Assembly: GCA_011109175.1 (NCBI GenBank)
Contig: RDEW01000067.1
Span: forward strand, 127,609-191,608
Direction: 5' to 3'
Source of the DNA: Dicyema japonicum
Lineage: Eukaryota; Dicyemida; Rhombozoa; Dicyemidae
Length of the DNA: 64,000 nucleotides
This document shows, in pieces, positions 52,586 through 64,000 of the stretch. Both the position numbers and the translations under genes were made by a program. Numbering within the stretch: the stretch's first letter is position 1; each line of letters starts with the position of its first letter. Under the pieces are notes generated by a model. It saw only the letters and a program-made list of their open reading frames with translations, was not told where the DNA came from and did no database searches.

Positions 52586-55500
52586 CGGTGGCGTTAAAAC
52601 TCTCTCGAGTTGGCAAAAATGTTGAAAGGAAAAAAGGAGAAGGGTCACTTGCATTACCTGATGGTATGAATGTAATTCTTGCCATATCCGAGAGCGTTGT
52701 GGCAGATGACCCAAAAGAATGGGCGAGGCAGGTAGTCCTGCAGGTACGTAGCAGGCTATCTCGAATGCCCTGGAATGGATGGCCATACTTGGCGGAGCTC
52801 TGCAGTGGCAGATTCAGTACTGCTATATCTGTGAGTGAACTCAAGAAGATGGCTGTAGGCAAAGAGGGTACTGGTCTAAAGGGGCGGGGACCAGGTGACC
52901 ACAACTGTCAAAGAGAGCACGAGCACCAGAGCTGTGATACGTTGCAGCTCAAGCATGTTTATGAGGTCTTTGCGCGGAATCTCGCTGCAGCGGCAGATGT
53001 CCCACTTGAGGACCGTAGATTTACCCGCAAGATTCCTCATTGTAAGGTTAACGGTGTAGTGTTAACCTGCATCAATAAGGCTGTGGCTTATGCGGTGGAG
53101 GCTAAGCCAGTAGGGTCATTGGGTGACATCTCCCTAGTGCTGTATGCAGCACAGATCACCTATGAGGAATTGACGGACAAGCCCAGACCACCCAGTAAAT
53201 GGAGGGAGCAGATCTGTGCCAAGATTGCTTGGAGACAGACTGAGCTGGAAGCACTGGAGGGGCACATAAGTAGTGTGGCGAGAGGGGTTAGAGGAAAAGC
53301 ACCGGCTATAGTAAAGGGGCTAATTAGTAAACTCCGTGTTCCCAAATGGGACCTCAAAGAGTTGAGGAGGGCAAAGGTGGAGTTAGAGGGGGCAATAATG
53401 GTGTATAAGAGGAAACTCTATACACATGAAAGTCGGTGTAAGAGAAGGAGAGAAAATAATCTGTTTGAGTTTAATCGCAGATTGTTTTACCGTCGCCTAC
53501 ACGAAAATGGCCATAGTGTATGTTCCCAGCAGGACGCGGAAATGCTTTCCACATGGGGTAGTATGTGGGAGGCTAAACCACGCAGAGGAAATGCGTGGAA
53601 TGTCCCGTACAGCGCCGCTCCTTTCTTGGCGGAATTTTCGATTTTCGCAAGAAATTTGAGGCGGTAGTGAGACATCTCTCTGATTGGAAACGACCGGGGT
53701 CGATAAAGTTTATAATTTCTTTATCAAAAGATGCACTTCATTACACGAGTCTTATGTGTGTGTATTACAGAAAAGCATCACTAACCCGGAAACGATTCCT
53801 GATTGGGCATGCACAGGGACAACTTATTTGATCCCAAAGCTGGACAACCCCCAGTCTGCTGCAGATTATCGACCGATAACCTGCATGCCAACCCTGTATA
53901 AGCTGATGACCAAATTGGTGGCTAATGAGGTCAGGAGCTTTGTAGACGCAAATGGGATTCTCTCCGAGAATCAGTTGGGAACTGTGCGAAATTGTCAGGG
54001 GGCAAAAGAGCAGGCTTTGATCAACAAATGCCTTTCTGTGTCTCACGGAAACTCACTTTTGTCTATGTGGGTGGATGTGAAGAAGGCTTACGATTCAGTT
54101 GATCATTCTTACCTTGTCGAGTGCCTACACAGTCTGTGTATGCCTGTGTGGTTCATCAGCTTTGTAGTGGCTGTGATGAATAGGTGGAGTATTCATCTGA
54201 ACTATAATAGGCACCGGATAGGCGAGGTAAAACTCAAGAGGGGGATCCTTCAGGGGATAGCATGTCTCCGCTACTCTTTGTTCTCTGTTTGGAGCCATTG
54301 AGTCGCCGCCTCAATGACCGGTTTGAGCAAATACCAGTTCATTGTGAAGGGGTCTGTTTCAGTACAAATCACCTTCTTTTTATCGATGACTTGAAGATGT
54401 ATGCTCGAACAGCCGAGGAGCTCTACTCCATGGGGGTCTGTGCCAGGGAATTCTTTGAGAGTATAGGGCTAGATTTGAATTATTCAAAGTCTGCGACTAA
54501 CACGCAAGTATGTAGCGAGTTAGTAAGAGTCCTAGAGGAACACGAAGGATATAAGTATCTGGGTGTTACCGAATCTCCAAAGTCCCTTATAATGCCTGAG
54601 ACAAAGCGACAAATTACTGAAGGCATCCGTAAAAGAGCAGCGTTATTGTGTAAGACGTCTCTAAATGCAAGGAATTTGTTCCTAGCATTAAATGAGTATG
54701 CTGTCTCGCTGCTAAACTACTACATAGGTGTTGTGGAGTTTGAGCCCAAAGAGTATGATGAGATGGATGTTATGATCCGTGGAGTACTCAGAGAGAACCA
54801 TGTCCATGTGTTGGCAGCCAATAAGGAGAGACTATATTTACCCCGTGATAAATTCGGCCGTGGACTGTGTGGAGTAGTCCAACTAAGTGAGCGTATCCTA
54901 ATGCGAATGCACGACACCCTGATAGCTGGGTCAAGTGTGTCTGCTAGGAAGCACGCCATAATAACGACCGAGAAAACACGGGCAACCCACCTAGGCACTA
55001 TCAGACCTTTTTTGTCTGCTAAGTATGGTGTTGATGATGGTGGGCTAGTAAATGTGAAGGCGTTGATCGAATTACAATATAATAATTTGATGGAAAAGAT
55101 CAACTTAAAAAGCCTTCATAAGGTCCTCTTCAGAGCATTGGACAACCCACATGTCGACCTTAAGTCGTCGACAATATGGCTAAAATACGGTGACAACTCA
55201 CCTCGATCGGAGGCGTTGTACACGTATATGCAAGACCGCAATATTTTTTGGGGTCGATCAACAAATACATGTCCCCACTGTAAGTCAAGGAGCATGTCGG
55301 TTGATCATTTAGCCACTCGATGTGGATCCATGCTCTGCCACGACTATGTGTGGAGGCACAACGAGGTAGTAAGGAGTCTTCATCTTCTACTATGCAATAA
55401 GTATGGTATTCGCCACACCAGAAAGTTGCGGACTCATAAGGTGCAATCTGTAGTAGAGAACACCAGGGTCCAAATTAAGGTAGACAGTGTTATCCGTACC

Positions 55501-56008
55501 TCGGTGCTAGTCAAGCACAATAAACCGGACATTGTGGTACACGATAAGGAGTCTGGCCAAGTCCTTATCATAGAGGTTGGCATCACGTCTCAAGACCGTT
55601 TGCAGACTGTGGAGGTGGAGAAAAAAAGGAAGTATGACTTTCTTGCAAACGAGATGGGGCAGATGCTTGGTTGCAAGGTCCTCGTTATTCCTATAGTAAT
55701 GACGTGGGAAGGAATTGCAACAAAGTACCACAAGGGTTATCTGAAGCAGTTGGGGGTAGATAGGAAGCTCCAGGCCTATCTACAGTCCACTGTGTTAAAG
55801 CGGACCCTAGAGAGCCTGACACTGGAGTATAGGAGGCAGAGCCCTGAGATGCCATATGGGCAGAGGGTTCAATTAGACAAAGCGCTCTCGGAGTTGTTTC
55901 AGCAACCAGAATCGAACCTGCCTGAGGAGGCTGGCGAACAGGCAGGCGAGGAAGGTTGTTGATTAAATATATTAACTTTTTTATTGTTTGTTAAATAAAG
56001 TGGGGTGT
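52586..56008 (+). mobile_element. Element II: R2-like (REL-endonuclease) retrotransposon, frameshifted
   Basis: About 3.4 kb present only in this Ginger-like copy. The empty site is near 37240, where about 70 bases differ, so insertion was probably accompanied by a small deletion. It is related to Element I but belongs to another subfamily: its GC content is clearly higher than its surroundings, and its 3' tail gttaaataaagtgg followed by a T-run is shared with the truncated copies at 45.1 and 63.8 kb. It is 5'-truncated by about 45 codons relative to Element I; no ATG precedes 52663 in frame. Confidence 0.88.
52588..55962 (+). pseudogene. Element II polyprotein (RT and REL endonuclease), 3 frame breaks
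   Basis: Segments: 52588-53667 (N-terminal region through ENNLFEFNRRLFYRRL), a short frame with FEAVVRHLSDWKRPG, then 53684-54301 with NFFIKRCTSLHESYV, YRPITCMPTLYKL, WVDVKKAYDSVDHSY (motif A) and RGILQG, and 54262-55962 with MSPLLF (motif B continued), LLFIDDLKMYA (motif C), CPHCKSRSMSVDHLATRC (knuckle), HNKPDIVVHD, IIEVGITSQD and EKKRKYDFL (endonuclease). Breaks are near 53645, 53695 and 54256; the last is exactly one missing G in QG(D)SMSP. All catalytic residues remain, so only the frame is damaged. Confidence 0.88.
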
Positions 56009-56379
56009 TTTTTTTTAAAAACTAAGTATTTTGATACTGTACCCATTCTTCAATTTTATTTTTTCAATTTTTTCCAAAAAAGTGATTATTTTAACATAAA
56101 AAATACATATTTGTAATCCTTATCCAACAACGAACAAAAATATATAATTATTTTTTTTAAATGATTAAAATCATTGACCATGTGTGGGCCGATACCACGT
56201 ATGGGCCGTGACATAATATTTATATAAAATCAAAATTTAGAATTTTTCTAACTCGGGGACCTAACTCGTTCTCCATACCTAAATTGGCCTTAACTCTTCA
56301 AAAAAAATTTTGAGTACGTTTTCTCAAATTTTTAAATTATTTATAATTTTTCTCATCTATGATTGTTTCTTAATTTTTA

Positions 56380-58180
56380 TATTTTTTCATTGGTTGAGGT
56401 GGTGACGACGTCTCTATTGCACTATGTCTTATTCGTATTCTTTACCGACTTCTCTGTTCACTCTTGGAACTTTTGATTGCAGAGGAATTAAACAACTTTA
56501 AAAGAAACAGCAACTGGCTTGCGATCTTTTAAAATACAACATTTCTGTCTGCGGCCTACAAGAGACAAAAACGACTGTACATTGTACAGAACTGATTGAC
56601 AAACTTCACCTTTTTACCGTATCATCGGACTGCCAAAATTATGGTCTCGGATTTGCAGTCTATCAGGACCTGATCCACTGTGTTACAAAATTGTGGGCAG
56701 CTTCTGACCATGTCGCAGTGCTGCAAATCGGAAATAAAATCTACTCAGTTATTCCCATTATGTATGCCTAATCTGTATAAACTATTGACAAAGTGTGTGA
56801 TCAAAAAATTATCAGATTATATTAAATCATACAACTTTATCATCGATAATCAACTGGGAACGCGGAGAATGTGCCAAGGTGCGAAAGAACAGGCTATCGT
56901 CAACAAGTGCGTAAATCAACAAATGGAAGCAGTTTGAATTCCACTTGGATTGACGTCAAAAAAGCTTATGACTCGGTTGACCACCTGTTTCTCCACCAGT
57001 ATTACAAAATTCTAGTCTTCCCTGCTGGATTGTCAGGTTTAATCAGGTACATATCACAAATGGACCCTCTAGTAGAATGCTGAACTGAAAATTTCCGAAA
57101 GTAACTATGGGAAGTCCGGTAAATGGGGAACCAACGTATACGACGAATCACCTACTATTTATGGATGATATAAATTGTTTTCTCGCCATAGTCACTCAAT
57201 GGAAATGATGTTGGAGGTGGTTGAGTCGTTTTTTGATGCAGCCGGGTTGGAGAGAAACTTTGAAAAATCCGCAACAACCGTGAAGTTATTGTCCGAGAAA
57301 GCTCGTTTCCTCCATCGATTGAACGGATACCGATATCTTGGAGTTCTTGAAGATAAGAACAGTAATGTTCTTAAAGGAAAAATTATGGATAAAATCTATG
57401 AAGAAGCATCTAAGCGAATCAAAAATTTGACAAAGATGGATTTAAACTCAGTGAACCTGTTTAAGGGGATGAACGAGTATGCATTCTACTATTACTATTA
57501 CATTGGATTGTTTGAGCAGTCAGAATTTGAACAGATCGATAAAAACACCCGCAGAATACTTATATAGCCACATACAAATGCAACCAGCAAAGAAAGACTT
57601 TATCTACCAAGAAATAAATTTGAGGAGTCTGTCAGTAACAAAACAGAACGAATGCTCCTCCAATTTTATGGTGACTTGGAACGTAAGGCAAATTACTGCC
57701 TAAGAAGGTCGGGAATACTACGGGTCATTAATTCAAAGAAACACACATGGGCACTATCGTAGAATTCATTTCCCGAAAGTATAACATTGAAAGTGTGAAT
57801 GACTTGACAATGTCGAAATTGATGGATATACAGCATGCATATCTATTGGGAAAGTTGTCAAAAAAACGCTGAAATCTATTTTATTTCAGTGTTTGAAAGA
57901 CACAGAAGTGAATATTGCTGAATCCTCTGGATGGCTAGTGCATGGAAATCACTCCTTATAACCGAGGGAAGGTCGTGTCTACTTCAGGATCGTAACATGT
58001 TTTTGATAACGGAGAAACTAAGTGCGGATATTGTAACTCAGCAAAGAAGACCGTCGATCACTTGCAACCTGGTGTGGGAGAATGCTGAAGAGCTCATATC
58101 TCAGGCGGCATAATGAAGTGATCAGATGTTTACACCTACATCTCTGCCGTCAATATGGAATAAGAAAAACTTAGAGTCAC
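56380..58180 (+). mobile_element. Chimeric LINE remnant, copy B
   Basis: Duplicate of 37680-39480. The junction between endonuclease (VLQIGNKIYS) and RT (CMPNLYKLLTKCVIKKLSDY) is at about 56748 and is better preserved here. DNQLGTRRMCQGAKEQAIVNKC and WIDVKKAYDSVDH retain motif A. Degenerate afterwards. Confidence 0.8.
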
Positions 58181-58182
58181 AC

Positions 58183-58400
58183 TAATTAATCCAAGGAAGG
58201 AACCCAAGGGAGAAAGTCTGCTTGTGTCTACCAAATTCATTTTCCAGAGTCCATTACAGGCTCCCGTTTCCAAAGATAGATGAAGAAGTCATCGACATCA
58301 CACATTCTTAGGCAGAAATGTTTTCGTGGTAATCTTCACCAGTTGACTTAGTCAAGGAGACGGTAAGAGGATCCCATTAACAACTGTGCCGTGACAGAAG
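58183..58400. repeat. Dispersed repeat, copy d
   Basis: Duplicate of 39491-39690. Confidence 0.5.
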
Positions 58401-58569
58401 AATCTGGTAGACAAGAATTACCTTCGTCCAAAAGTCCATCTTTTAGATTCGAACTCACCACAGTCGATCCGATGTCATCTGACATGTTCATCCAAGGCCT
58501 TTACGATATTTTTGGTCTTGATGTTTATTAAGCTATTTTTTACACAAAAATTGTAAACAATTAATTATT

Positions 58570-61500
58570 TTTATTATGCTATTTAAGTTAACGCAATGTA
58601 ACCATAATCTTCTACAGCTCCATGGGAATCGCTATAAACACGTATATTTCTGCCTTTCCTTTGATTCCTGGCAAAAGACTGAACTTCATTCCAATGTAGT
58701 TGCTCTCATATGGTCCTAGGATCATGATTAGTGGTTTTAATTCCAGCAGATCTGGTCGTGTACAGCTCAACTTGAACGTTTTCTCCACAGAATAGGTATT
58801 TCGATAACTCACACGCTTAAATACGTCGGAAATTCCGCATTTTTCCGCATCCAGCAAAACCTCAAAGACCTTTCCATATTATGGGATGCCAACCTTAGAC
58901 ACTGGCGGGGGAATAACCGTGGCATTGATGAACCAATAATGAAGTAGCTGACTATTGCTCACATCAACAAGGCTTATGTAATACTTTCTCTTAGCGACAA
59001 TCAAAGGTTTCAGACAGAGAGTGCATTCGGAAGTGCAATCAGCCGAAAGGGTTGTGGGTGCGTCCTCGACTGAGACCTCAAACGGATGGGAGACAAAGAA
59101 TTTAACGTTTCTCTTTGATTTTATATCCCCTTGTGGTCAATGAAACGATTACTTGATTAGCTGTTGGGATTTAGTGACCTGTCCTAGACACACGTGAGAT
59201 CTACTCGTTGACAGGCCTGAATGTATATTCCAATAGAATGAAAAGGACTTGTCATGAACTTGTCCTCGTACACAAACACAACCACGTGTTTTATCGATGG
59301 GATTTCCCCAACCATCGTCTACACTAGTTATTTGGAATACTTTGACAATTAGTTCCGTCGGGTATCTCCTTGTTTGCAGATCCAAACTCACCGAATCAGA
59401 GATTGAGCACTTCACGACCATGGTGGAAGGATTTCTGAAGTCTTCGTTCGTCGGGATTACGATATTTTTCTTGAACATTTCGTTTCCCGATCCCATAAAT
59501 CTGAACACGTGGGTAATTGGACACGATTTTATTTCTACAGAGAGATTTACGACGAGAATTCGGTATTCGTCCGAAATGAAGTTTATCTGGAATATTTAAG
59601 AAGTTACCTTCGTCGTCTTAGTCAGTTGGGGGGTAGTTTCCTCCAAATTTGAATTTCCCTGTTGGTCGTCTTTAATTATCGAAACTATTTACCGGTGGGA
59701 ATTTGGTCCCCTGAACCGACAAGGCTCGGTAGACGAACGGGACAAACACAGTCTCGTCTGAGGGAGAGGAACAAAATGGGACATTTTTTTCTCAGAGGAA
59801 TAGCTAATAAAGTTCCGTTCAATGGCAGTCCGAATATTCAAAAGTGTCTTATAGTGATTCCACTCTTCGTAGTTCGTTAGAACAGAAAGACATGGATCGG
59901 CAAACTCTACTCTTATTAATTGCTTGTTTTTTTGTGAAATTGTGGACTTCAACCTCGAAAAACTCAGCCTTCCCCACAGTAGTTGTGATGGCCTTTGTGA
60001 GTGAGATATTCGATTCCAGTGCATTCTGAATTTGTTCGTATTTATTTTGACTTCTGTAGGCCTGGACAGTCGCAAGTCCCTCTGTCTGTTAAAGTAAGCG
60101 ATCCAACCCCCTGAAATATACCCAAATCCTACAATCCCGATACTATCAGACTCCAAGGTCCTGACCTTTTCCATTCTTTCCATTTTACGTTTCCTGACTG
60201 GGATCCATTATTGACTCTGACACGTGGCGATTGTCATGCCAATTCGTTCTTCTACTAGCGATTGGGTAAAGTAAGGAAACACGTATTCCCCGATTCTAAA
60301 CGAAAGTAGAGAATAATACTGATAACTCCCCCAAAATCAAGCGATTTGCTCATGTTATCGGTTTTCTCGGTATTTTTTAGTTTCAGTTCGTTCAGGGCCA
60401 AAGGATGTCCAATATTTATGGTTTGCAGTATTAACTTTCCAATCGTGTTTGTCTCTTCCAGAGAACTGTCCACGTGGCTTATTATGTCCAACTGGGAGGA
60501 ACATTCAACAGCCTCTTTCGACTGGCGGAGGAATACCTAAGATTCCTTAATGCTAAAACGTGGAGTGGCAGTTGACAAAACCCAATAAGCATGAGGGAAG
60601 TCGCGTCCCATATGTCAATGTGGAGGTAATGGGCCTTTAAGTATTTTATGAAATTCAATTTTTCCTCTCCCACATATTTAGAATCACACAAACACAGTCG
60701 ATAGCCGGGGATCGACGTATTTTCGAGTTTAATCAGCGAAATTTGCTCTTCTCCCTTCATAAAATCAAGCAAAATTCTACAAATCAAGCATAACCGTACT
60801 TATCAGTTGTTACAAATTCCTGGTCGTAAAATTGGAAGGTAAAAAATATCGTCTTCAAGGAAGAAATGATTGAAAACGTGTCCCCCATTTTTGGGTTTCT
60901 AAAATTATGCGTTATTTACTTGGAGAAGGCCAAAAATCTAATTGATATTACGTTCCTTTGGAGAATATCTCCCATTTCAACCTCCTGGTCGAGGATCATG
61001 GATTTGGTTAGACTCACGGAGAAAGGAGAGTTTCCCTCTCTGTCAGTTATCGGGGGAAATCCGGCAGAATGGAGGACGGCGAGCTCATTTCTTGACGGTC
61101 CAACGAACTTTCCCCTACTCTCTCAGGCCATTGAATATAAAGGAGATGAATTCAAAGTCATCTTCCCAAATTTATCCAAAGAAATAGGAATTTCCTTCAA
61201 GTCGACTTCATCTACGAATTTTTCTTCCTTCGTCTTAACCTTACTATTCAAATATACAGGAATCATTGATTGAGGTCGATTCTGTGGTGAAGTAGCAAGG
61301 ATCTGGTCACTGAGATCGTATTCGAAGGTCAAATGTCCAATAGTTTTGTTTTGATTTGATTTTCTGAAGAAAAAATCAAGGCTGAAATGGGATCCCACAC
61401 GAATCTACAGTACTCACCTTAAGATTACTTGAGAACAGGGGACAAGTAGAGGCATCATTCGCAATTATCGGACTCCAAAGACTCCAAGCAGTTATCACAG

Positions 61501-62708
61501 ATTTATATTCGGGTTTCTGGACTTGGTTAGGAACCTTCGTAACATTGGAATGACTACTTTGGGGGTGACTACCAACTTAAGATTATATTCCAGTTTAAAA
61601 GTCAGGACAACATCTTTGCTCACGAAGAAATTCTCCATGTATACTTTATTGTCTGAAACAAGAGAGATATGACTTATCATATTTTGAGTACCATTTTGAA
61701 GTTGTAACTTTTTTGGCTGGTCAATCAATCTCCAAGAATTGAATAATTGCAGCTATATTCCACAAATTATAATACATAGAGATTAATGTCTTCGACAATG
61801 ACTTCGATTTGCTGTTTATTTCTCGAATATTCGGAATCTTGAATTCCCTTGCGTAACTCGTCTTTGAGATTTTCGCTCAGAATTAGAGAAATGTTGAAAA
61901 TTTTTAATTTTTGCGGCTTTTGGTTCTGAGTTACATTTTCTACAATCATAGACGGCACAAACTGGTCACTTTCAAACCTTTGATTTCCTCCGTTGACCCC
62001 ACTAGGGTGTCCAGGGGAATTAAAGGTTCTATTTGGGGGATAGATGTGCACGTGGATATATTGCAAACAGCGGAGTCTCTAGTTTTGGCTTTACTGAGCT
62101 GATCTTGTAGAACTGAATTTATCACAAAAACACTGATACCTTCGGTTGACGACAGTAAACTCAAACATCTGGGAGATCCCCTGTATATTGACAACCTTGA
62201 ATAGATAAAACCGTAAACGTTGATTGCCCGTTCATATTTTGGCAGAGATCCGACAGAGAAGCCGTAAACCACCCAACAGATCTCTCCAAAGAGGACTCGT
62301 GGGCAATGATCTCGATTACTATCCTTGTCGACAAATTCTTAAATCCCTGCTTTATCATTACGCCCTTTTTAAAATGATCCCCCATTTACTTGGTTATAGT
62401 TGACCTCTGTCGAGTTATTCGCTCTTACTGTCGGTCCCTTGTATGTTCTCCCTGTGAAGACTCCGAAAGTTGTGTCAAAAATGGAATAATTAAGGCTATA
62501 TAGATTTGAAGAGTTATTCTAGACTTATAATATGGGAAACCTTAGGAATTTGAAATTTATCGACTCGTATAATGAATATATCAGTATTTTTGCTGGTTGC
62601 ATATAAATTGGAATCTTTGTATGATTGGGGGGTCTTGCGACTTTGGCAAACTCTTAAATAGTCGTCAACATTCTGTGAGTATGCTTTTTCGTCAATTTGT
62701 GGCTTCAT
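58570..62708 (-). pseudogene. NPHP4: Nephrocystin-4-like protein, copy B (decaying)
   Basis: Collinear with copy A, with the same exons and introns, but with more damage. The donor of the 21-nt intron (61118-61138) is AT instead of GT, exposing a TGA. Single-base losses lie in the exon with SCGSPISAL (near 61390), in the A-run near 61350, in DLRTVQ (near 60072) and near 58633 in the last exon, whose C-terminal codons are scrambled (attatggttacattgcg). Some introns differ in length from copy A (24 vs 25, 21 vs 22, 29 vs 30, 40 vs 38 nt) without shifting the exons, which supports their intron status. Copy B conversely keeps the G missing from copy A at the LDFGG junction. Confidence 0.83.
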
Positions 62709-63330
62709 TATTTCTCGGTTGTTTCCAAGCAACAAATGATTATTTATGAAATACAAATTCGATTATGTCGTGTGATCCACCATTTGCTTTATAATCGCCG
62801 GGTAAGTACAAAACACCTACTTTGGCTATCAAACCAACTTCTGACACAAGAGGTACAGCTAACGCAGACGGACCCATTGAAGGTCGCTGACAGCCAATCA
62901 AAAAGCACTAGAACACCTCACGGGGTTACAAATCAACCAACTTCTGTATGTCTCACTTTGTCCTCTTTCCTTAGTGCAATAACATTATGATATGTCAGTT
63001 ATGACTCAATAAGCGACCATAATCATATTTTACTGAAGTTAAAAAAATAAACCTTCGTTTGGAAAAGAGTCTCTTGGAATTACAACTACAAATGTGCCAA
63101 CTGGAGTCTCTACATATTAACTACTGACAGCCTGCTGAGGTACCTATATCTACGTGGTTTCTCCTCCCTTGACAAAGTGGGGTCTATATCAACTGCACTG
63201 CCCCGGAATCAAAAGAGATTTCAGTACCAAACCTAGCTACCACTTTGATCAGAGGTTTCAAAATGGGAGGCGCGAAAAGCTTATCAGAAATATTATTTTT
63301 GTAAAATTAGATCTATAAGGTAGAGTGTTA
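62709..63330 (+). other. NPHP4 copy B upstream region
   Basis: Duplicate of 44013-44640 including the leucine-rich short frame near 63030-63120; no recognised gene. Confidence 0.3.
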
Positions 63331-63850
63331 TCCGCACCTCGGTGCTAGTCAAGCACAATAAACCGGACATTGTGGTACACGATGAAGAGTCTAGCCAAGT
63401 CCTTATCATAGAAATTGGCATCACGTTACCAAGACCGTTTGCAGACTGTGGAGGTGGAGAAAAAGGAAGTATGACTTGCTTGCAAACGAGATGGGCAGAT
63501 GCTTGGTTGCAAGGTCCTCGTTATTCCTATAGTAATGACGTGGAAGGAATTGGAACAAAGTATCACAAGGGTTATCTGAAGCAGTTGGGAGTAGATAGGA
63601 AGCTCCAGGCCTATCTACAGTCACTGTGTTAAAGCGGACCGTAGAGAGCCTGACACTGGAGTATAGGAGGCAGAGCCCGGAGTTGCCATATGGGCAGAGG
63701 GTTCAATTGGACAAGGCACTCTCGGAGTTGTTTTAGCAACCAGAATCGAACCTGCCTGAGGAGGCTGGCGAACAGGCAGGCGAGGAAGGTTGTTGATTAT
63801 TAAATATTAACTTTTTATTGTTGGTTAAATAAAGTGGCTTGGTTTTTTTT
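63330..63850 (+). mobile_element. 5'-truncated R2-like element, copy B
   Basis: Duplicate of 44640-45150: LVKHNKPDIVVHDEESSQV at 63342, tail NLPEEAGEQAGEEGC to 63797, then gttaaataaagtgg. Frameshift at 63425. Confidence 0.9.
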
Positions 63851-64000
63851 AAATAATAATAGTTATTAATTAAAAATTATATTTTTTTAAATCAATTCAA
63901 TTTAAATTAGTTCACAGCATGGATAAATTCTTGCCTCAGATGCAATGCGATTTAAATATCGAATCGTTTATTAATGAATAATGAGCTACGAGTAGCACTC

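Larger units (their letters stand above)
51013..56213. mobile_element. Ginger-like DNA transposon, copy 3, split by Element II
   Basis: Left TIR 51013-51048 (tgtcacggcccatacgtgg...), right TIR 56178-56213, which on the minus strand reads tgtcacggcccatacgtgg, an even better match than in copy 2. taata flanks both ends (51008-51012 and 56214-56218). Element II is inserted at 52586-56008, so an autonomous-looking retrotransposon is nested in a DNA transposon. Confidence 0.87.
47262..64000. repeat. Third duplicated segment (ZYG11-like to NPHP4)
   Basis: From 47262 the sequence matches first 15300-18930 of copy 1, then 33057-45310 of the downstream region, in the same order, to the end of the window. 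It lacks Element I and the 70-bp inversion of copy 2 and instead holds Element II. Its left border shows a short tandem (cgcaggcgcaagtgaacaag twice at 47262 and 47296). Confidence 0.9.

Noticed and set aside
55895-55930. tRNA-like TpsiC motif on the minus strand (aggttcgattctgg)
   Set aside because: It is inside the last codons of the Element II ORF and no acceptor, D or anticodon stems can be formed around it.
1-64000. CRISPR array, prokaryotic operon or prophage
   Set aside because: No regularly spaced direct repeats, no ribosome-binding-site pattern, and all recognisable genes are animal genes or eukaryotic transposons.

Overview
This is a eukaryotic, AT-rich window and almost certainly animal. 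It holds broken-up host genes (lysyl-tRNA synthetase, a ZYG11/ZER1-type Cul2 ubiquitin-ligase receptor, the ciliary transition-zone protein nephrocystin-4, and a TMX3-like thioredoxin-fold ER protein) in a mass of retrotransposon debris. Its most striking property is intron size. Whenever the short open frames of one gene are joined so that they match the known protein family, the gap is a GT...AG stretch of only about 20 to 41 bases, usually 22 to 26. This holds in at least five unrelated genes. An animal that has cilia (NPHP4 present) and such tiny introns best fits a dicyemid mesozoan or a similarly reduced lineage such as orthonectids. That assignment is inference from memory of the groups, not proof.

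Layout. 1-1740: dead APE-type LINE pieces. 1903-3564: complete lysyl-tRNA synthetase gene, 11 exons. 3544-18942: a 15.4-kb unit (hAT-type MITE, LINE scraps, TMX3-like gene at 6.66 kb, more LINE scraps, ZYG11-like gene at 16.5 kb). 18946-35600: the same unit again in direct tandem, beginning inside the last codons of the synthetase, with an intact-looking R2-like retrotransposon (Element I, minus strand, 29467-33055) inserted upstream of its ZYG11-like gene. 35686-37513: a Ginger-like DNA transposon with 36-bp TIRs, a 5-bp target duplication and an integrase-type transposase. 37.7-39.5 kb: a chimeric LINE remnant. 39882-44012: NPHP4-like gene (minus). 44.6-46.8 kb: LINE pieces. 47262-64000: a third copy of the segment running from upstream of the ZYG11-like gene through NPHP4, in which a second R2-like element (Element II, 52586-56008) sits inside the Ginger-like transposon.

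State of the genes. The duplicated copies are very similar but carry different small indels. No ZYG11-like copy and no NPHP4 copy reads cleanly end to end, while the consensus of the copies does. Many of the indels lie in G or A runs, so base-level assembly error competes with recent pseudogenisation. Substitutions such as loss of a splice donor in the second NPHP4 copy favour real decay there.

The host genes are independent housekeeping or ciliary genes; there is no sign of an operon or pathway linking them. What ties the window together is repeated segmental duplication with recent retrotransposition. Element I and Element II are each present in one duplicate and absent from the others, so both inserted after the duplications.
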